64,000 nt of DNA, from the NCBI GenBank assembly GCA_049324115.1, contig JBMOMN010000027.1, positions 24,226 to 88,225 of the forward strand. The letters are read 5' to 3'. The stretch is from UBA5796 sp040752455. GTDB taxonomy: Bacteria; Chloroflexota; Anaerolineae; Anaerolineales; Villigracilaceae. Positions 7,987-16,295 of this stretch are shown here, one piece after another (within the stretch, counting starts at the first letter, position 1; each line of letters begins with the position of its first letter). The translations under genes and the position numbers were made by a program. The notes below the pieces were generated by a model that was not told where the DNA came from, did not search any database, and was given only the letters and a program-made list of their open reading frames with translations.

Positions 7987-9261
7987 ATGCACATCCACTG
8001 CCTCGGGATCAACCACACCACAGCCTCGGTCAGCCTGCGCGAGCGGCTGGGCTTCAACCCGGACGCCGTCCGCGCCGCCCTGTCCCGTTTGGGATGCGGG
8101 ATGATCGGGGACTCGCTCGGCGAACTGGTCATTCTCTCCACCTGCAACCGGATCGAACTCTACGCGGTTTCCTCACGCCCCTTCCCGGACGATTTGAGCC
8201 TGTTCCTGTCCGAGACGCGCGAGGTGCCGGCTGACGCGTTCCGCCCCCACGCCTACCACTTCCGCGACGAAGACGCCGTGCGCCACCTGCTGCGGGTGGC
8301 TTCCGGCCTGGATTCGCTCGTCCTGGGCGAGCCGCAGATCCTCGGCCAGGTGACGGACGCCCTCGAGCAGGCTCGCGGCGCAGGCTCGGTCGGGCCGCTG
8401 CTCTCGCGCCTCTTCCAGAGCGCCATCCATGCCGGGAAGCGCGCCCGGGCGGAGACCCACATCGCTCGCAACCCGGCCTCGGTCTCGTCGCTGGCGGCTT
8501 CGCTGGCCGAGAAATCCGTCCACAACCTGGCCCGGTCGCAGGTGGTTATTTTGGGCGCGGGCGAGATGGCCGAACTGGCCGTCGAAGCCCTGCGGAAACG
8601 GGGAGCCTCCAGGGTATTGGTGCTCAACCGTACCCTTGCCAGGGCCGAAACACTGGCGAAACGGTGGCAGGCCGAGGCGTCCACGTTCGAGCGGATGGAG
8701 GAGGCCCTGTCCGCCGCCGACGTGCTGGTCGCGTCCACCGGCGCGCCGCACACCATCATCAATCCCGGTATGGTTGAGCGTATAATGAAAGAGCGCCCGT
8801 CCCGCCCGCTGGTGATGATTGACATCGCCGTGCCGCGTGACGTGGACCCCGCCTGCAACGCCATCCCCGGCGTGACCGTGTTCGACATGGACGGCCTGAA
8901 CGCCCGCCTGGAACATTCGCTGGCCGAGCGCGAAGCCGAAGTGCCGCAGGTGGAGGCGATCCTGGGCCAGGAGGCCGGTAAATTTATGGAATTCTTCGAA
9001 TCCCTGGATATGCTGCCGCTGATCGCCGACCTGCGCCAGCAGGCCGAGGCCATCCGCCAGGCCGAGTTGAACAAGACCCTGCGCCGCCTGCCAGACCTGA
9101 GCGAGGCCGAGCGCGCCCGCGTCGAAGCCCTGACCCAGGCCCTGGTCAAGAAGTTGCTCGACGCTCCCACCACCCGCCTGCGTGCCCAGGCCAACACCTC
9201 CGCCGCGCCCGAATACGCCAACGTCGCGCGCGCACTGTTCGGTCTGTCCACTGAAAACTGA
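7987..9261 (+). CDS. hemA: Glutamyl-tRNA reductase
   Basis: First committed step of C5-type tetrapyrrole synthesis: reduces glutamyl-tRNA(Glu) with NADPH to glutamate-1-semialdehyde. The 424-residue length is normal. The N-terminal catalytic domain has the nucleophilic cysteine in STCNRIE (Cys53) and GLDSLVLGEPQILGQV. The central NADPH domain has VVILGAGEMAELA, and a helical dimerisation domain follows. It opens a run of haem genes on this strand; hemC follows 13 bp later. The stop codon lies within a low-complexity ACTGAAAACTGATCACTGATTACT tract that may be a dispersed repeat. A partner HemL is encoded at 19455. Confidence 0.97.
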   Translation: MHIHCLGINHTTASVSLRERLGFNPDAVRAALSRLGCGMIGDSLGELVILSTCNRIELYAVSSRPFPDDLSLFLSETREVPADAFRPHAYHFRDEDAVRHLLRVASGLDSLVLGEPQILGQVTDALEQARGAGSVGPLLSRLFQSAIHAGKRARAETHIARNPASVSSLAASLAEKSVHNLARSQVVILGAGEMAELAVEALRKRGASRVLVLNRTLARAETLAKRWQAEASTFERMEEALSAADVLVASTGAPHTIINPGMVERIMKERPSRPLVMIDIAVPRDVDPACNAIPGVTVFDMDGLNARLEHSLAEREAEVPQVEAILGQEAGKFMEFFESLDMLPLIADLRQQAEAIRQAELNKTLRRLPDLSEAERARVEALTQALVKKLLDAPTTRLRAQANTSAAPEYANVARALFGLSTEN

Positions 9262-9274
9262 TCACTGATTACTA

Positions 9275-10201
9275 ATGAGACTAACCTTCGCCACCCGCCC
9301 CTCCGCTCTGGCCCGCTGGCAGACCCAATGGGTCATCGCCGCTTTGCAAGCCGCCCATCCCGGCCTGGCCTGCGAGGAAAAGGTCATCACCACCCGGGGC
9401 GACCAGATCCTCGACAAGCCCCTGCCCGAGATCGGCGGCAAGGGCCTGTTCACCCGGGAACTCGAAAGCGAACTGCTTTCCGGCGCGGTGCATTGCGCGG
9501 TGCATTCGCTCAAGGATTTGCCGGTCGAAAACCCGGCCGGGTTGACGGTGGGATGCGTGCCGCTCCGTGCCGAAGTGCGGGATGCGCTCATCTCGGCGCG
9601 TGGTCATACCCTGGAAACCTTACCCCCCGCTGCGCTGGTCGGGACCTCGAGCCTGCGCCGCGCGGCCCAGGTCTTGTCCGCCCGCCCGGACCTGGCCATC
9701 GCCTCCCTGCGCGGCAACGTGGATACCCGTCTGCGCAAGGCGCTGGAGGGGCAGTACGACGCCGTCATCCTGGCCGGGGCCGGTCTCACCCGCCTGGGGT
9801 TGGAGTCGCACGTCACCCAGTGGCTGCCGCTGGAGGTCATGCTCCCCGCGCCGGGACAGGGCGCACTGGCCGTCCAATGCCGGATTGACGACGAGGAAAC
9901 CCTGTCGCTCTTATCCGCCCTCGAAGACGCGCCCACCCGCGCCGCCGTGACTGCCGAACGCCAGTTCCTGCTGGGGCTGGGCGGCGGCTGCGCCGTGCCG
10001 GTGGCGGCTTATGCGGAGCAGATGACTGGAGAACAGAAATTAGAGATCAGTCTTTCCGGTCTCGTCAGTTCACTGGACGGCAAGCGGGTTATACGGGTTA
10101 CTGGGCATGGTACTGACTCGCTGCAGTTAGGCCGCCAACTCGCCGAACAAGCCTCGGCTAAAGGCGCGCAAGAAATTCTCTCGCTGCTCCCCAATCCCTA
10201 A
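9275..10201 (+). CDS. hemC: Hydroxymethylbilane synthase (porphobilinogen deaminase)
   Basis: Joins four porphobilinogen molecules into hydroxymethylbilane using a covalently bound dipyrromethane cofactor. The cofactor-binding cysteine is in LGGGCAVPVAA (Cys239). The substrate-contact segments KDLPVENPAGL, GTSSLRRAAQ and LRGNVDTRLRK are all present. Length 308 residues is typical. A short AACAGAAATTAGAGATCAG tract near 10030 encodes EQKLEISL in the C-terminal domain and resembles a dispersed low-complexity repeat. Lies between hemA and hemD in the same operon. Confidence 0.97.
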   Translation: MRLTFATRPSALARWQTQWVIAALQAAHPGLACEEKVITTRGDQILDKPLPEIGGKGLFTRELESELLSGAVHCAVHSLKDLPVENPAGLTVGCVPLRAEVRDALISARGHTLETLPPAALVGTSSLRRAAQVLSARPDLAIASLRGNVDTRLRKALEGQYDAVILAGAGLTRLGLESHVTQWLPLEVMLPAPGQGALAVQCRIDDEETLSLLSALEDAPTRAAVTAERQFLLGLGGGCAVPVAAYAEQMTGEQKLEISLSGLVSSLDGKRVIRVTGHGTDSLQLGRQLAEQASAKGAQEILSLLPNP

Positions 10202-10229
10202 TCATCTGCTCTCTACTCATCTAATCACC

Positions 10230-11045
10230 ATGAAAGTCCTCATCACCCGTCCCCGCTCACAGGCCGATTCCTTCGCCGAGGCGCTCGCCGCGGCCGGTTT
10301 CGAGCCGGTCTTCTTCCCGGTCATCGAAATCCGCCCGCTCATCAAGAACGCGGCGCTCGACCGGGCCATCGAAAAACTGGATCGTTACGACTGGGTGGTC
10401 TTCACCTCCGTGAACGGGGTGGAGGCGTTTTTCGATGCCATTGCGAGGGAGCGAAGCGACCGAAGCAATCTCCCGTTTGACAAGGGGATTGCTTCCCCCA
10501 CGCTCCGCTCTGGGCAAGCGCCTTTGGCTCGCAATGACACCTTTCCCAAGACCGCCGCCATCGGCCCCAAAACCGCCCAGGCCCTCGAAGCCCGCGGCGT
10601 GACGCCCGATTTCGTCCCCGGCGAGTACGTGGCCGAGGCCATCCTGCCCGGATTGGGCGACCTGCGCGGACGCCGGGTGTTATTGCCACGGGCCGAGATC
10701 GCCCGCAAAGCCCTGCCCGAAGCCATTACCGCCGCCGGCGGCGTGGCCCACGAGATCGCCGTCTACCGGACCCTCCCGGCGATACCCGACCCGGCCGGGC
10801 TGGCAGCCTTGAAGTCCGGGGTGGGGGCGGTGACGTTCACCAGCCCGTCCACCGTGGCGAACTTTGTCCGCGTCGCCCGCCGCGCGGGACTCGATCCGCT
10901 GCGCCTGCCGGGGAATCCCAGGATCGCCTGCATCGGTCCCATCACCCGGGAAGCCGCCGTAGAGGCGGGCTTTACGGATGTGATTGCCGCGGAAGAGTAC
11001 ACCACCGAGGGACTGGTCGAAGTGTTGCGCGCGCGTGACGCATAA
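10230..11045 (+). CDS. hemD: Uroporphyrinogen-III synthase with an in-frame repeat insertion
   Basis: Closes and inverts ring D of hydroxymethylbilane to give uroporphyrinogen III. The 271-residue protein begins KVLITRPRSQADSFAEAL and has the characteristic WVVFTSVNGVEAFFD, AIGPKTAQALE and FTSPSTVANF segments on two Rossmann-like domains. Residues about 71-104 (ERSDRSNLPFDKGIASPTL and RSGQAPLARND) are encoded by a 98-base palindromic repeat and replace a short linker next to the conserved FTSVNG strand. The insertion keeps the frame and probably forms a surface loop. Operon position between hemC and hemB supports the assignment. Confidence 0.93.
   Translation: MKVLITRPRSQADSFAEALAAAGFEPVFFPVIEIRPLIKNAALDRAIEKLDRYDWVVFTSVNGVEAFFDAIARERSDRSNLPFDKGIASPTLRSGQAPLARNDTFPKTAAIGPKTAQALEARGVTPDFVPGEYVAEAILPGLGDLRGRRVLLPRAEIARKALPEAITAAGGVAHEIAVYRTLPAIPDPAGLAALKSGVGAVTFTSPSTVANFVRVARRAGLDPLRLPGNPRIACIGPITREAAVEAGFTDVIAAEEYTTEGLVEVLRARDA
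10439..10536 (+). repeat. 98-bp palindromic repeat inserted in hemD
   Basis: Outer arms CATTGCGAG (10439-10447) and CTCGCAATG (10528-10536) are exact complements. Inner arms GAAGCAATCTCC and GGGGATTGCTTCC also pair. The GCGAGGGAGCGAAGCGACCG plus GAAGCAATCTCC wording is a dispersed repeat I recognise from many bacterial genomes. Here it is translated. Confidence 0.8.
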
Positions 11046-11057
11046 ATTGGAGAAATC

Positions 11058-12188
11058 ATGGCTCTGCATGAATTTGAAACTCGTCAATCCAAAATCGAAA
11101 ATCGTAAATCCGAATTCGCAAATCGCAAATTGATCCGTCCCCGCCGCCTGCGCCAGACCGAGGCCCTGCGCTCGATGGTGCGCGAGACCGAACTCAACGC
11201 CCGCGATTTCATCTACCCGCTCTTCGTCCGTCACGGGCAAGGGCGCACGCCGATCGCCTCCATGCCCGGCATCGCCCAACTTTCGGTGGACGAGGCCGTG
11301 CGGGAGGCCGGGACCGCGGCAAAATTGGGCATCCCGGCGGTGATCCTGTTCGGCATCCCGGCGGAGAAGGACCCGGTCGGGCTGGAAAACTTTGCCCCCG
11401 ACGGGATCGTCCAGCAGGCCATCCGGGCCATCAAGCGCGAAATCCCGGAAATGGTGGTGGTGACGGACGTCTGCCTGTGCGAGTACACCGACCACGGCCA
11501 TTGCGGGATTTTAAATACCCGGACTCCGAAGTCTCCTGACTTCGGATTTCCTAAATCTCCCGGCTTTGGAATTCCAACGTCTGGAGAGGTTGAAATCCGT
11601 TATCCCCACCTGCCCGAAGGTTACGTGCTCAACGACCCGACCCTCGACGTGCTCGGCAAGGTGGCCGTCTCGCACGCTGAATCAGGCGCGGACATCGTCG
11701 CCCCGTCCGGGATGATGGATGGGATGGTGGCTGCCATCCGTGAGGCGCTGGACGGGGCCGGGTTCGAGAACACGCCGATCCTGTCTTACGCGGTGAAGTA
11801 CGCTTCGTCGTTCTACGGCCCGTTCCGGGATGCGGCCGAGGGCGCACCCAAATTTGGCGACCGCAAGTCTCATCAAATGGACCCGGCCAACGTCCGCGAG
11901 GCGCTGCGCGAAGCCGCCCTGGACGTGGACGAAGGCGCAGACATGCTGATGGTCAAGCCGGCCCTGGCCTATCTCGACGTAATCCGGGCGGTCAAGGAGG
12001 CTTTTCCCGAACTGCCGCTGGCGGCCTACAACGTCAGCGGCGAGTATGCCATGGTCAAGGCCGCCGCACAGAACGGCTGGATTGACGAGGCCAGGGTAAC
12101 GCTCGAAACCTTGACCGCCATGAAACGCGCCGGCGCGGAGCTGATCATCACCTACCACGCCCTGGATGCAGCCAGGTGGTGGAGGTAA
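11058..12188 (+). CDS. hemB: Delta-aminolevulinic acid dehydratase (porphobilinogen synthase) with insertion
   Basis: Condenses two 5-aminolevulinate molecules to porphobilinogen. Both Schiff-base lysine regions are present: YAVKYASSFYGPFRDA (Lys247) and MLMVKPALAYLDV (Lys300). The DVCLCEYTDHGHCG metal-site segment and VAPSGMMDGMV are intact. Length 376 exceeds the usual 320-330 for two reasons. Residues about 8-26 (QSKIENRKSEFANRK) come from an AAAATCGAAAATCGTAAAT-type low-complexity repeat. Residues about 151-183, between GHCGIL and EGYVLND, come from a palindromic repeat. Both preserve the frame. The true start could be internal if the N-terminal repeat is not translated. Sits between hemD and the radical SAM gene. 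Confidence 0.95.
   Translation: MALHEFETRQSKIENRKSEFANRKLIRPRRLRQTEALRSMVRETELNARDFIYPLFVRHGQGRTPIASMPGIAQLSVDEAVREAGTAAKLGIPAVILFGIPAEKDPVGLENFAPDGIVQQAIRAIKREIPEMVVVTDVCLCEYTDHGHCGILNTRTPKSPDFGFPKSPGFGIPTSGEVEIRYPHLPEGYVLNDPTLDVLGKVAVSHAESGADIVAPSGMMDGMVAAIREALDGAGFENTPILSYAVKYASSFYGPFRDAAEGAPKFGDRKSHQMDPANVREALREAALDVDEGADMLMVKPALAYLDVIRAVKEAFPELPLAAYNVSGEYAMVKAAAQNGWIDEARVTLETLTAMKRAGAELIITYHALDAARWWR
11507..11606 (+). repeat. In-frame palindromic insertion in hemB
   Basis: A perfect hairpin TCCGAAGTC-TCCT-GACTTCGGA (11525-11546) lies inside outer GGATTT/AAATCC arms. The ACTTCGGAAGTC-like core is shared with elements at 36642-36707 and 42144-42181. It adds roughly 30 residues at the tip of the loop after the conserved metal-binding cysteines. 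Confidence 0.7.
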
Positions 12189-12237
12189 TTGGTGAATGGT
12201 AATTACCAATCACCAATTACCCGAAAAGGAGACTTTA

Positions 12238-13389
12238 ATGACATTACCCAACTTGAGCGAACGCGCCGCGGCCGAACGCAGCGCCAACAATGAACGCATG
12301 ACCCACGCCGACTTCGACCAGGCTCCCTTCACCATTGCCTGGGAAGTGACCCGCGCCTGCGCCTACGCCTGCGTCCACTGCCGGGCGGACGCCCAGCACC
12401 AGCGCGACCCGCGTGAGCTCTCGACCGGGGAAGCCCTGGCCCTGATAGACCGCCTGGCGGATTTCGGCAACGCGCCTATTTTGATCTTCACCGGCGGCGA
12501 CCCGATGATGCGCCGCGACCTGAACGAGTTGATCGCTTACGCCACCCAAAAGGGATTGCGCTGTTCGTTGACTCCCACTGCCACAGCCTTGCCGACCACC
12601 GAACGCCTGGAACAGGTGCGCGAGGCCGGTATCCGCCGCGTGGCGCTCTCGCTCGACGCGCCCAGGCCCGAGGTCCATGACGCTTTCCGCAAAGTCCCCG
12701 GCTCCTGGCAGCGGACGATGGACATCCTGCGCCGCGCCCAGGGGGTCGGGTTGAGCGTCCAGGTCAATACCACCGTCGCCAAACATAACGTGGACATCCT
12801 GCCTGAAATGATCCCGTTCATCCAGGAAGTCGGCGCGGTGCAATGGTCGGTCTTTTTCCTCGTCCCCACCGGGCGGGCGATGATCGAGCAGATGATCTCC
12901 GCCGAGCAGCACGAAAAAGTCTTCAACTGGCTGTACGAACTCTCCCAAAACGCCCCCTTCGACATCAAAGGCACGGCCGCCCCGATGTACCGCCGGGTCG
13001 CCATCCAGCGCAGGAAGGCCGAAGCGGGCGGCAAACCGGTCACGTTCCAGGGAGCGGGCTTCCAGTACGCCGACGGGCTGAACCGCCCGACCCGGGGCGT
13101 CAACGACGGCAACGGCTTCCTGTTCATCTCGCACATCGGCGAGATCCAGCCGAGCGGATTCCTGCCCCTCACGGCCGGGATGGTGCGCGAGGCTGACGTG
13201 GTGGATGTCTATCGCAACCACCCGGTCTTCAAGGATTTGCGCGATTATTCCAGGCTCAAGGGCAAATGCGGCATCTGCGAATACCGCGACGTGTGCGGCG
13301 GACAGCGCGGGCGCGCCTACGGCATCACCGGCGACTACATGGAGACCGACCCGGCCTGCGCCTACGAACCCGGATCGAAGGGACTGTGA
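12238..13389 (+). CDS. Radical SAM/SPASM protein, AhbD/NirJ-like (haem-associated)
   Basis: A 383-residue radical SAM enzyme. The N-terminal CAYACVHC motif (C-x3-C-x2-C) binds the SAM-cleaving [4Fe-4S] cluster. The C-terminal SPASM region has GKCGICEYRDVCGG and DPACAYEPGS cysteines for auxiliary clusters. The closest groups I can name are AhbD (coproheme to haem), NirJ and the TIGR04053-type proteins; the CGGQ in place of CGGC favours the last. ATG 12238 is chosen over ATG 12196 because AAAAGGAGACTTTA precedes it and the upstream codons lie in a repeat. The stop overlaps the hemQ start region, suggesting a haem-related role. Exact reaction unproven. Confidence 0.8.
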   Translation: MTLPNLSERAAAERSANNERMTHADFDQAPFTIAWEVTRACAYACVHCRADAQHQRDPRELSTGEALALIDRLADFGNAPILIFTGGDPMMRRDLNELIAYATQKGLRCSLTPTATALPTTERLEQVREAGIRRVALSLDAPRPEVHDAFRKVPGSWQRTMDILRRAQGVGLSVQVNTTVAKHNVDILPEMIPFIQEVGAVQWSVFFLVPTGRAMIEQMISAEQHEKVFNWLYELSQNAPFDIKGTAAPMYRRVAIQRRKAEAGGKPVTFQGAGFQYADGLNRPTRGVNDGNGFLFISHIGEIQPSGFLPLTAGMVREADVVDVYRNHPVFKDLRDYSRLKGKCGICEYRDVCGGQRGRAYGITGDYMETDPACAYEPGSKGL

Positions 13390-13391
13390 CC

Positions 13392-14075
13392 GTGCCCGAA
13401 CAAACGCCCCGCACCCTCAACCATTACGCCCTGGTGGCTTTCAAGGAGGCTTATTGGGCTTTGGCCCCGGAAGCCCGCGCCGCCTTCCACCGGGACTGGC
13501 TGGCCGCGCTGAAAGAAGCTGCCCAAAAACTGGACATCTTCCAGGCCACCGAAAGCGGCGTGGATTTGCTGGTGTGGAGCGCGGCCCGGGCGGAGGATCC
13601 GCAAGCGACAGCCGAATTCTTCGAATGCTTCACCAGAGCCAGCACCCCATACCGCCACCTGATCGAGATCAAGCATTCCCTGTGGGGTTTTACGCGCCCC
13701 TCACAGTACACGAAAACGCGCTCAACCCAGGAAATCAACCCCTTTGCCGAAACCCGCAAACGCTACCTGGTCATCTACCCGTTCGTCAAAACTGTGGAAT
13801 GGTACCTGATGGGCCGCGAAGCCCGCCAGGGCATGATGAACGAACACATCCGCATCGGCAAACAATACGAAGAGATCAGGCAATTGCTGCTCTACTCGTT
13901 TGGTGTGCAGGACCAGGAATTCATCGTGGTCTACGAGATGGACGATTTGCAGCAATTCTCCGACCTGGTCAACGAGCTGCGCTCGTCCGAAGCGCGCCGC
14001 TACACCCTGCGCGACACACCGCTCCACACCGCCATCTATCACCCCGCCGAAGAGACCCTGGCTTTGTGGAAATGA
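13392..14075 (+). CDS. hemQ: Coproheme decarboxylase, chlorite-dismutase-like
   Basis: Final step of the coproporphyrin-dependent pathway: two oxidative decarboxylations of coproheme to haem b with peroxide. The 227-residue protein shows family hallmarks: KRYLVIYPFVKTVEWYLM, the proximal-histidine helix MMNEHIRIGKQYEEI, YSFGVQDQEFIVVYEMDDL and SEARRYTLRDTPLHT. The glutamine in GVQDQEF occupies the site that is arginine in true chlorite dismutases, as expected for HemQ. GTG 13392 has GAAGGGA 8 bases upstream; GTG 13386, overlapping the preceding stop as GTGA, is the alternative. Convergent with a small gene at 14122. Confidence 0.93.
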   Translation: MPEQTPRTLNHYALVAFKEAYWALAPEARAAFHRDWLAALKEAAQKLDIFQATESGVDLLVWSAARAEDPQATAEFFECFTRASTPYRHLIEIKHSLWGFTRPSQYTKTRSTQEINPFAETRKRYLVIYPFVKTVEWYLMGREARQGMMNEHIRIGKQYEEIRQLLLYSFGVQDQEFIVVYEMDDLQQFSDLVNELRSSEARRYTLRDTPLHTAIYHPAEETLALWK

Positions 14076-14121
14076 GTATTTACTCCCTGAACGACAGTTT
14101 TCTAGATCGCCTGCTCGAGGT

Positions 14122-14340
14122 CTACCCGGCATCCAGGCCATCCCAGAGTTTCGACACGTCCTGGGTCTGACCGCTTAGGGCCTCCTGCCACCCCTGGCGG
14201 AAAGTCTGCTCGGCAGGCTGGAGCATAACCGTCTCACGGAACACCCGCACCAATTGGATCAGGTTAGGCAGGTACTCCGCTGGCAACTCGCGGGCTTCTT
14301 TCAGTAAAAGTTCCTCCAAATTTAGCGTATGCTCTGTCAT
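14122..14340 (-). CDS. Small antitoxin-like hypothetical protein
   Basis: A 72-residue acidic protein (MTEHTLNLEELLLKEARELP...). The N-terminal LEELLLKEARELPAEYLPNL resembles helical segments of small solitary antitoxins seen in Chloroflexota and cyanobacteria, but I cannot name a family. No toxin is adjacent. It lies on the opposite strand in the middle of the haem operon, divergent from hemE, whose upstream in-frame ATG (14329) overlaps its start. Confidence 0.55.
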   Translation of the reverse strand: MTEHTLNLEELLLKEARELPAEYLPNLIQLVRVFRETVMLQPAEQTFRQGWQEALSGQTQDVSKLWDGLDAG

Positions 14341-14364
14341 ACGACCTCCGAATTGGATTTTAGC

Positions 14365-15444
14365 ATGACCAAACCAGAAACCACGACTTTATACTCTCCA
14401 GTCTCCGATCTCTCATCCAGATTCCTGTGTGCTTGTAACTGCCTTCCGGTTGATACCACCCCCGTCTGGTTCATGCGCCAGGCCGGGCGTTACATGGCCG
14501 AATACCGCGCCATCCGCGAAAAATACGGCCTGCTCGAAATCGTCCGGCAGCCCGAACTGGCCGCCGAAGTGACCCTCCAGCCGGTGCGCGCCTTCGGCGT
14601 GGATGCCGCCATCCTGTTCGCCGACATCCTGCTCCCGCTCCAGCCGATGGGCCTGGATTTCGAGTTTGCGCGCGGCGAGGGACCGGTGATCCACAACCCG
14701 ATCCGGACCCTGGCTGACGTGAACGCCCTCCGCCCGCTCGAACCGGAAGAGAGGCTGGCTCCCGTTATGGACGCCATCCGCCTGCTCCGGGCCGAACTCG
14801 GCCACACCCCGCTGATCGGCTTCTCCGGCGCGCCGTTCACGGTCGCATCCTACATGATCGAAGGCGGCGCCTCCCGCGACTACAAGACCACCAAGCTGAT
14901 GATGTACGCCGCTCCCGAAACCTGGCAGGCCCTGATGGACAGGCTCTCCACGGCCCTGGCGGAATACGTCACAGCCCAGGTCCGGGCCGGGGCGCAGGCC
15001 ATCCAGCTCTTCGACTCGTGGGTCGGCGCCCTCAGCCCGGCGGACTACGAGACCTTCGTCCTGCCTTACTCGAAAAAGGTGCTGGACGCGGCTCACGCAG
15101 CCGGCGTCCCCGTCATCCACTTCGGCACCGGGACGGCGACCTTGCTCCCGCTTATGCGCCGGGCGGGCGGCGACGTGATCGGCCTGGATTGGCGCGTCCC
15201 CCTCGATAACGGCTGGCAGGCCATCGGTCACGACCGGGCCGTGCAGGGCAACATCGACCCGGTGGCGCTGTTCGCCCCTATCCCCGAAATGAAAAAGCGC
15301 ATCCACGACATCCTGCGCCGCGCCGAAGGCCGCCCCGGTCACATCTTCAACGTCGGCCACGGCATCCTGCAACACACGCCGGAAGCCAACGTGCGGGCGG
15401 CGGTGGAGATCGTGCATGAGTGGAGAGCAGAGAACAGAGAATAG
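14365..15444 (+). CDS. hemE: Uroporphyrinogen decarboxylase
   Basis: Decarboxylates the four acetate side chains of uroporphyrinogen III to give coproporphyrinogen III, the branch point into the HemQ route. The signature PVWFMRQAGRYMAEYR is near the N-terminus. GFSGAPFTVASYMIEGG and HFGTGTATLLPLMRRAGGDV and GNIDPVALF are also conserved. ATG 14365 gives 359 residues; ATG 14329 would overlap the antisense gene and adds unconserved residues. The first 20 residues (TTLYSPVSDLSSR) are encoded by a CTCCAGTCTCCGATCTCTC tract of the low-complexity repeat type, so the native start may have been rewritten. Confidence 0.95.
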   Translation: MTKPETTTLYSPVSDLSSRFLCACNCLPVDTTPVWFMRQAGRYMAEYRAIREKYGLLEIVRQPELAAEVTLQPVRAFGVDAAILFADILLPLQPMGLDFEFARGEGPVIHNPIRTLADVNALRPLEPEERLAPVMDAIRLLRAELGHTPLIGFSGAPFTVASYMIEGGASRDYKTTKLMMYAAPETWQALMDRLSTALAEYVTAQVRAGAQAIQLFDSWVGALSPADYETFVLPYSKKVLDAAHAAGVPVIHFGTGTATLLPLMRRAGGDVIGLDWRVPLDNGWQAIGHDRAVQGNIDPVALFAPIPEMKKRIHDILRRAEGRPGHIFNVGHGILQHTPEANVRAAVEIVHEWRAENRE

Positions 15445-15499
15445 AGAACAGAGAGAAGTCACTATTTCCCAATCTCGAATCTCTTGACCAAAAACAACC

Positions 15500-15883
15500 A
15501 TGGAATTAAACCTTACCGGCTTAATCGCGGCAGCATCCGCTTTCCTCGGCGTCTGGCTCGGACACGTCTCCGTGCGGCTCATCGAACGCAACGCCAAATC
15601 GCTCCTGCCGCCCATCCTCATTGTCCTCGTCCTCGGCCTTGCTTTCGAAACCTTCTCACTTATTACCAATTACCAATTACTATCCACCGCTCTTGGTATC
15701 CTCGGCATCACCCTCCTTTGGGACGCGTTCGAATTCGTCCGCCAGGAGAAACGGGTCAAAAAAGGCCACGCCCCCGCCAACCCGTCCAACCCGCGCCACG
15801 CCCGCTTCCTGGCAGAACCCGGTTCGCGGGCTACAACGGTTGATTTGCTCAAACGGGAGCCGGGCAGACAGGTACAAAGATAA
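15500..15883 (+). CDS. DUF4491-like small membrane protein (copy 1)
   Basis: A 127-residue protein with three predicted membrane segments (about 8-25, 34-52, 61-78) followed by QEKRVKKGHAPANPSNPRH, a tail I associate with DUF4491 proteins. Function unknown. The middle contains LITNYQLLSTAL encoded by an ATTACCAATTACCAATTAC repeat between two membrane segments, and the C-terminal 35 residues look like unconserved run-on. Located between hemE and ferrochelatase beside a second copy, so it may help haem intermediates at the membrane, but that is only context. Confidence 0.7.
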   Translation: MELNLTGLIAAASAFLGVWLGHVSVRLIERNAKSLLPPILIVLVLGLAFETFSLITNYQLLSTALGILGITLLWDAFEFVRQEKRVKKGHAPANPSNPRHARFLAEPGSRATTVDLLKREPGRQVQR

Positions 15884-15962
15884 ACACGTACACACGTAGA
15901 CACGTAAAAACAGAACACGCTGCACGTTCCACTGAAAACCACTCACGGGTTACGGATTGATT

Positions 15963-16295
15963 ATGGACTTCTTCGGCATCCTCCTCGGCATTGCCACCCT
16001 TTTCATCATTGGCCTGGGATTTCCCCTGGTTATCCATGGCGAAAGATATTTCGGCTATTTGTGGTGGCCCTACATGATGGGTCTGGGTTTTGTCATTATT
16101 GTCGCCTCCTTTTTCATCCCCGCAGACTGGCTTTCGGCTGTCGTCGGCGTGCTCGGCGCAACCTTCGTCTGGGGTTCAACCGAACTCAAGGAGCAGGCCG
16201 TCCGAGCCGAACTGGGCTGGTTCCCGTTCAATGAAAACAAGGTCCAGCCGCCATTGAAGGAGATCATCGGTAAATGGAAAGCGCCGCACCTGTGA
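15963..16295 (+). CDS. DUF4491-like small membrane protein (copy 2)
   Basis: A 110-residue protein with three hydrophobic segments and the order IGLGFPLVIHGERYFG, SFFIPADWLSAVVGVLGATFVWGSTELKEQ, then GWFPFNENK, matching DUF4491 as I know it. ATG 15963 is preferred to the in-frame TTG two codons earlier. Its 3' end overlaps the ferrochelatase start by 22 bases, implying translational coupling. Preceded by a tract of CACGTACACACGTAGACACG short repeats (about 15887-15908). Function unknown; the tie to hemH is the strongest clue. Confidence 0.78.
   Translation: MDFFGILLGIATLFIIGLGFPLVIHGERYFGYLWWPYMMGLGFVIIVASFFIPADWLSAVVGVLGATFVWGSTELKEQAVRAELGWFPFNENKVQPPLKEIIGKWKAPHL

Noticed and set aside
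13386..13394. GTG 13386 as the hemQ start, overlapping the previous stop
   Set aside because: Possible, but the GAAGGGA site is only two bases away from it and eight from GTG 13392; the latter spacing is better. The difference is two residues.
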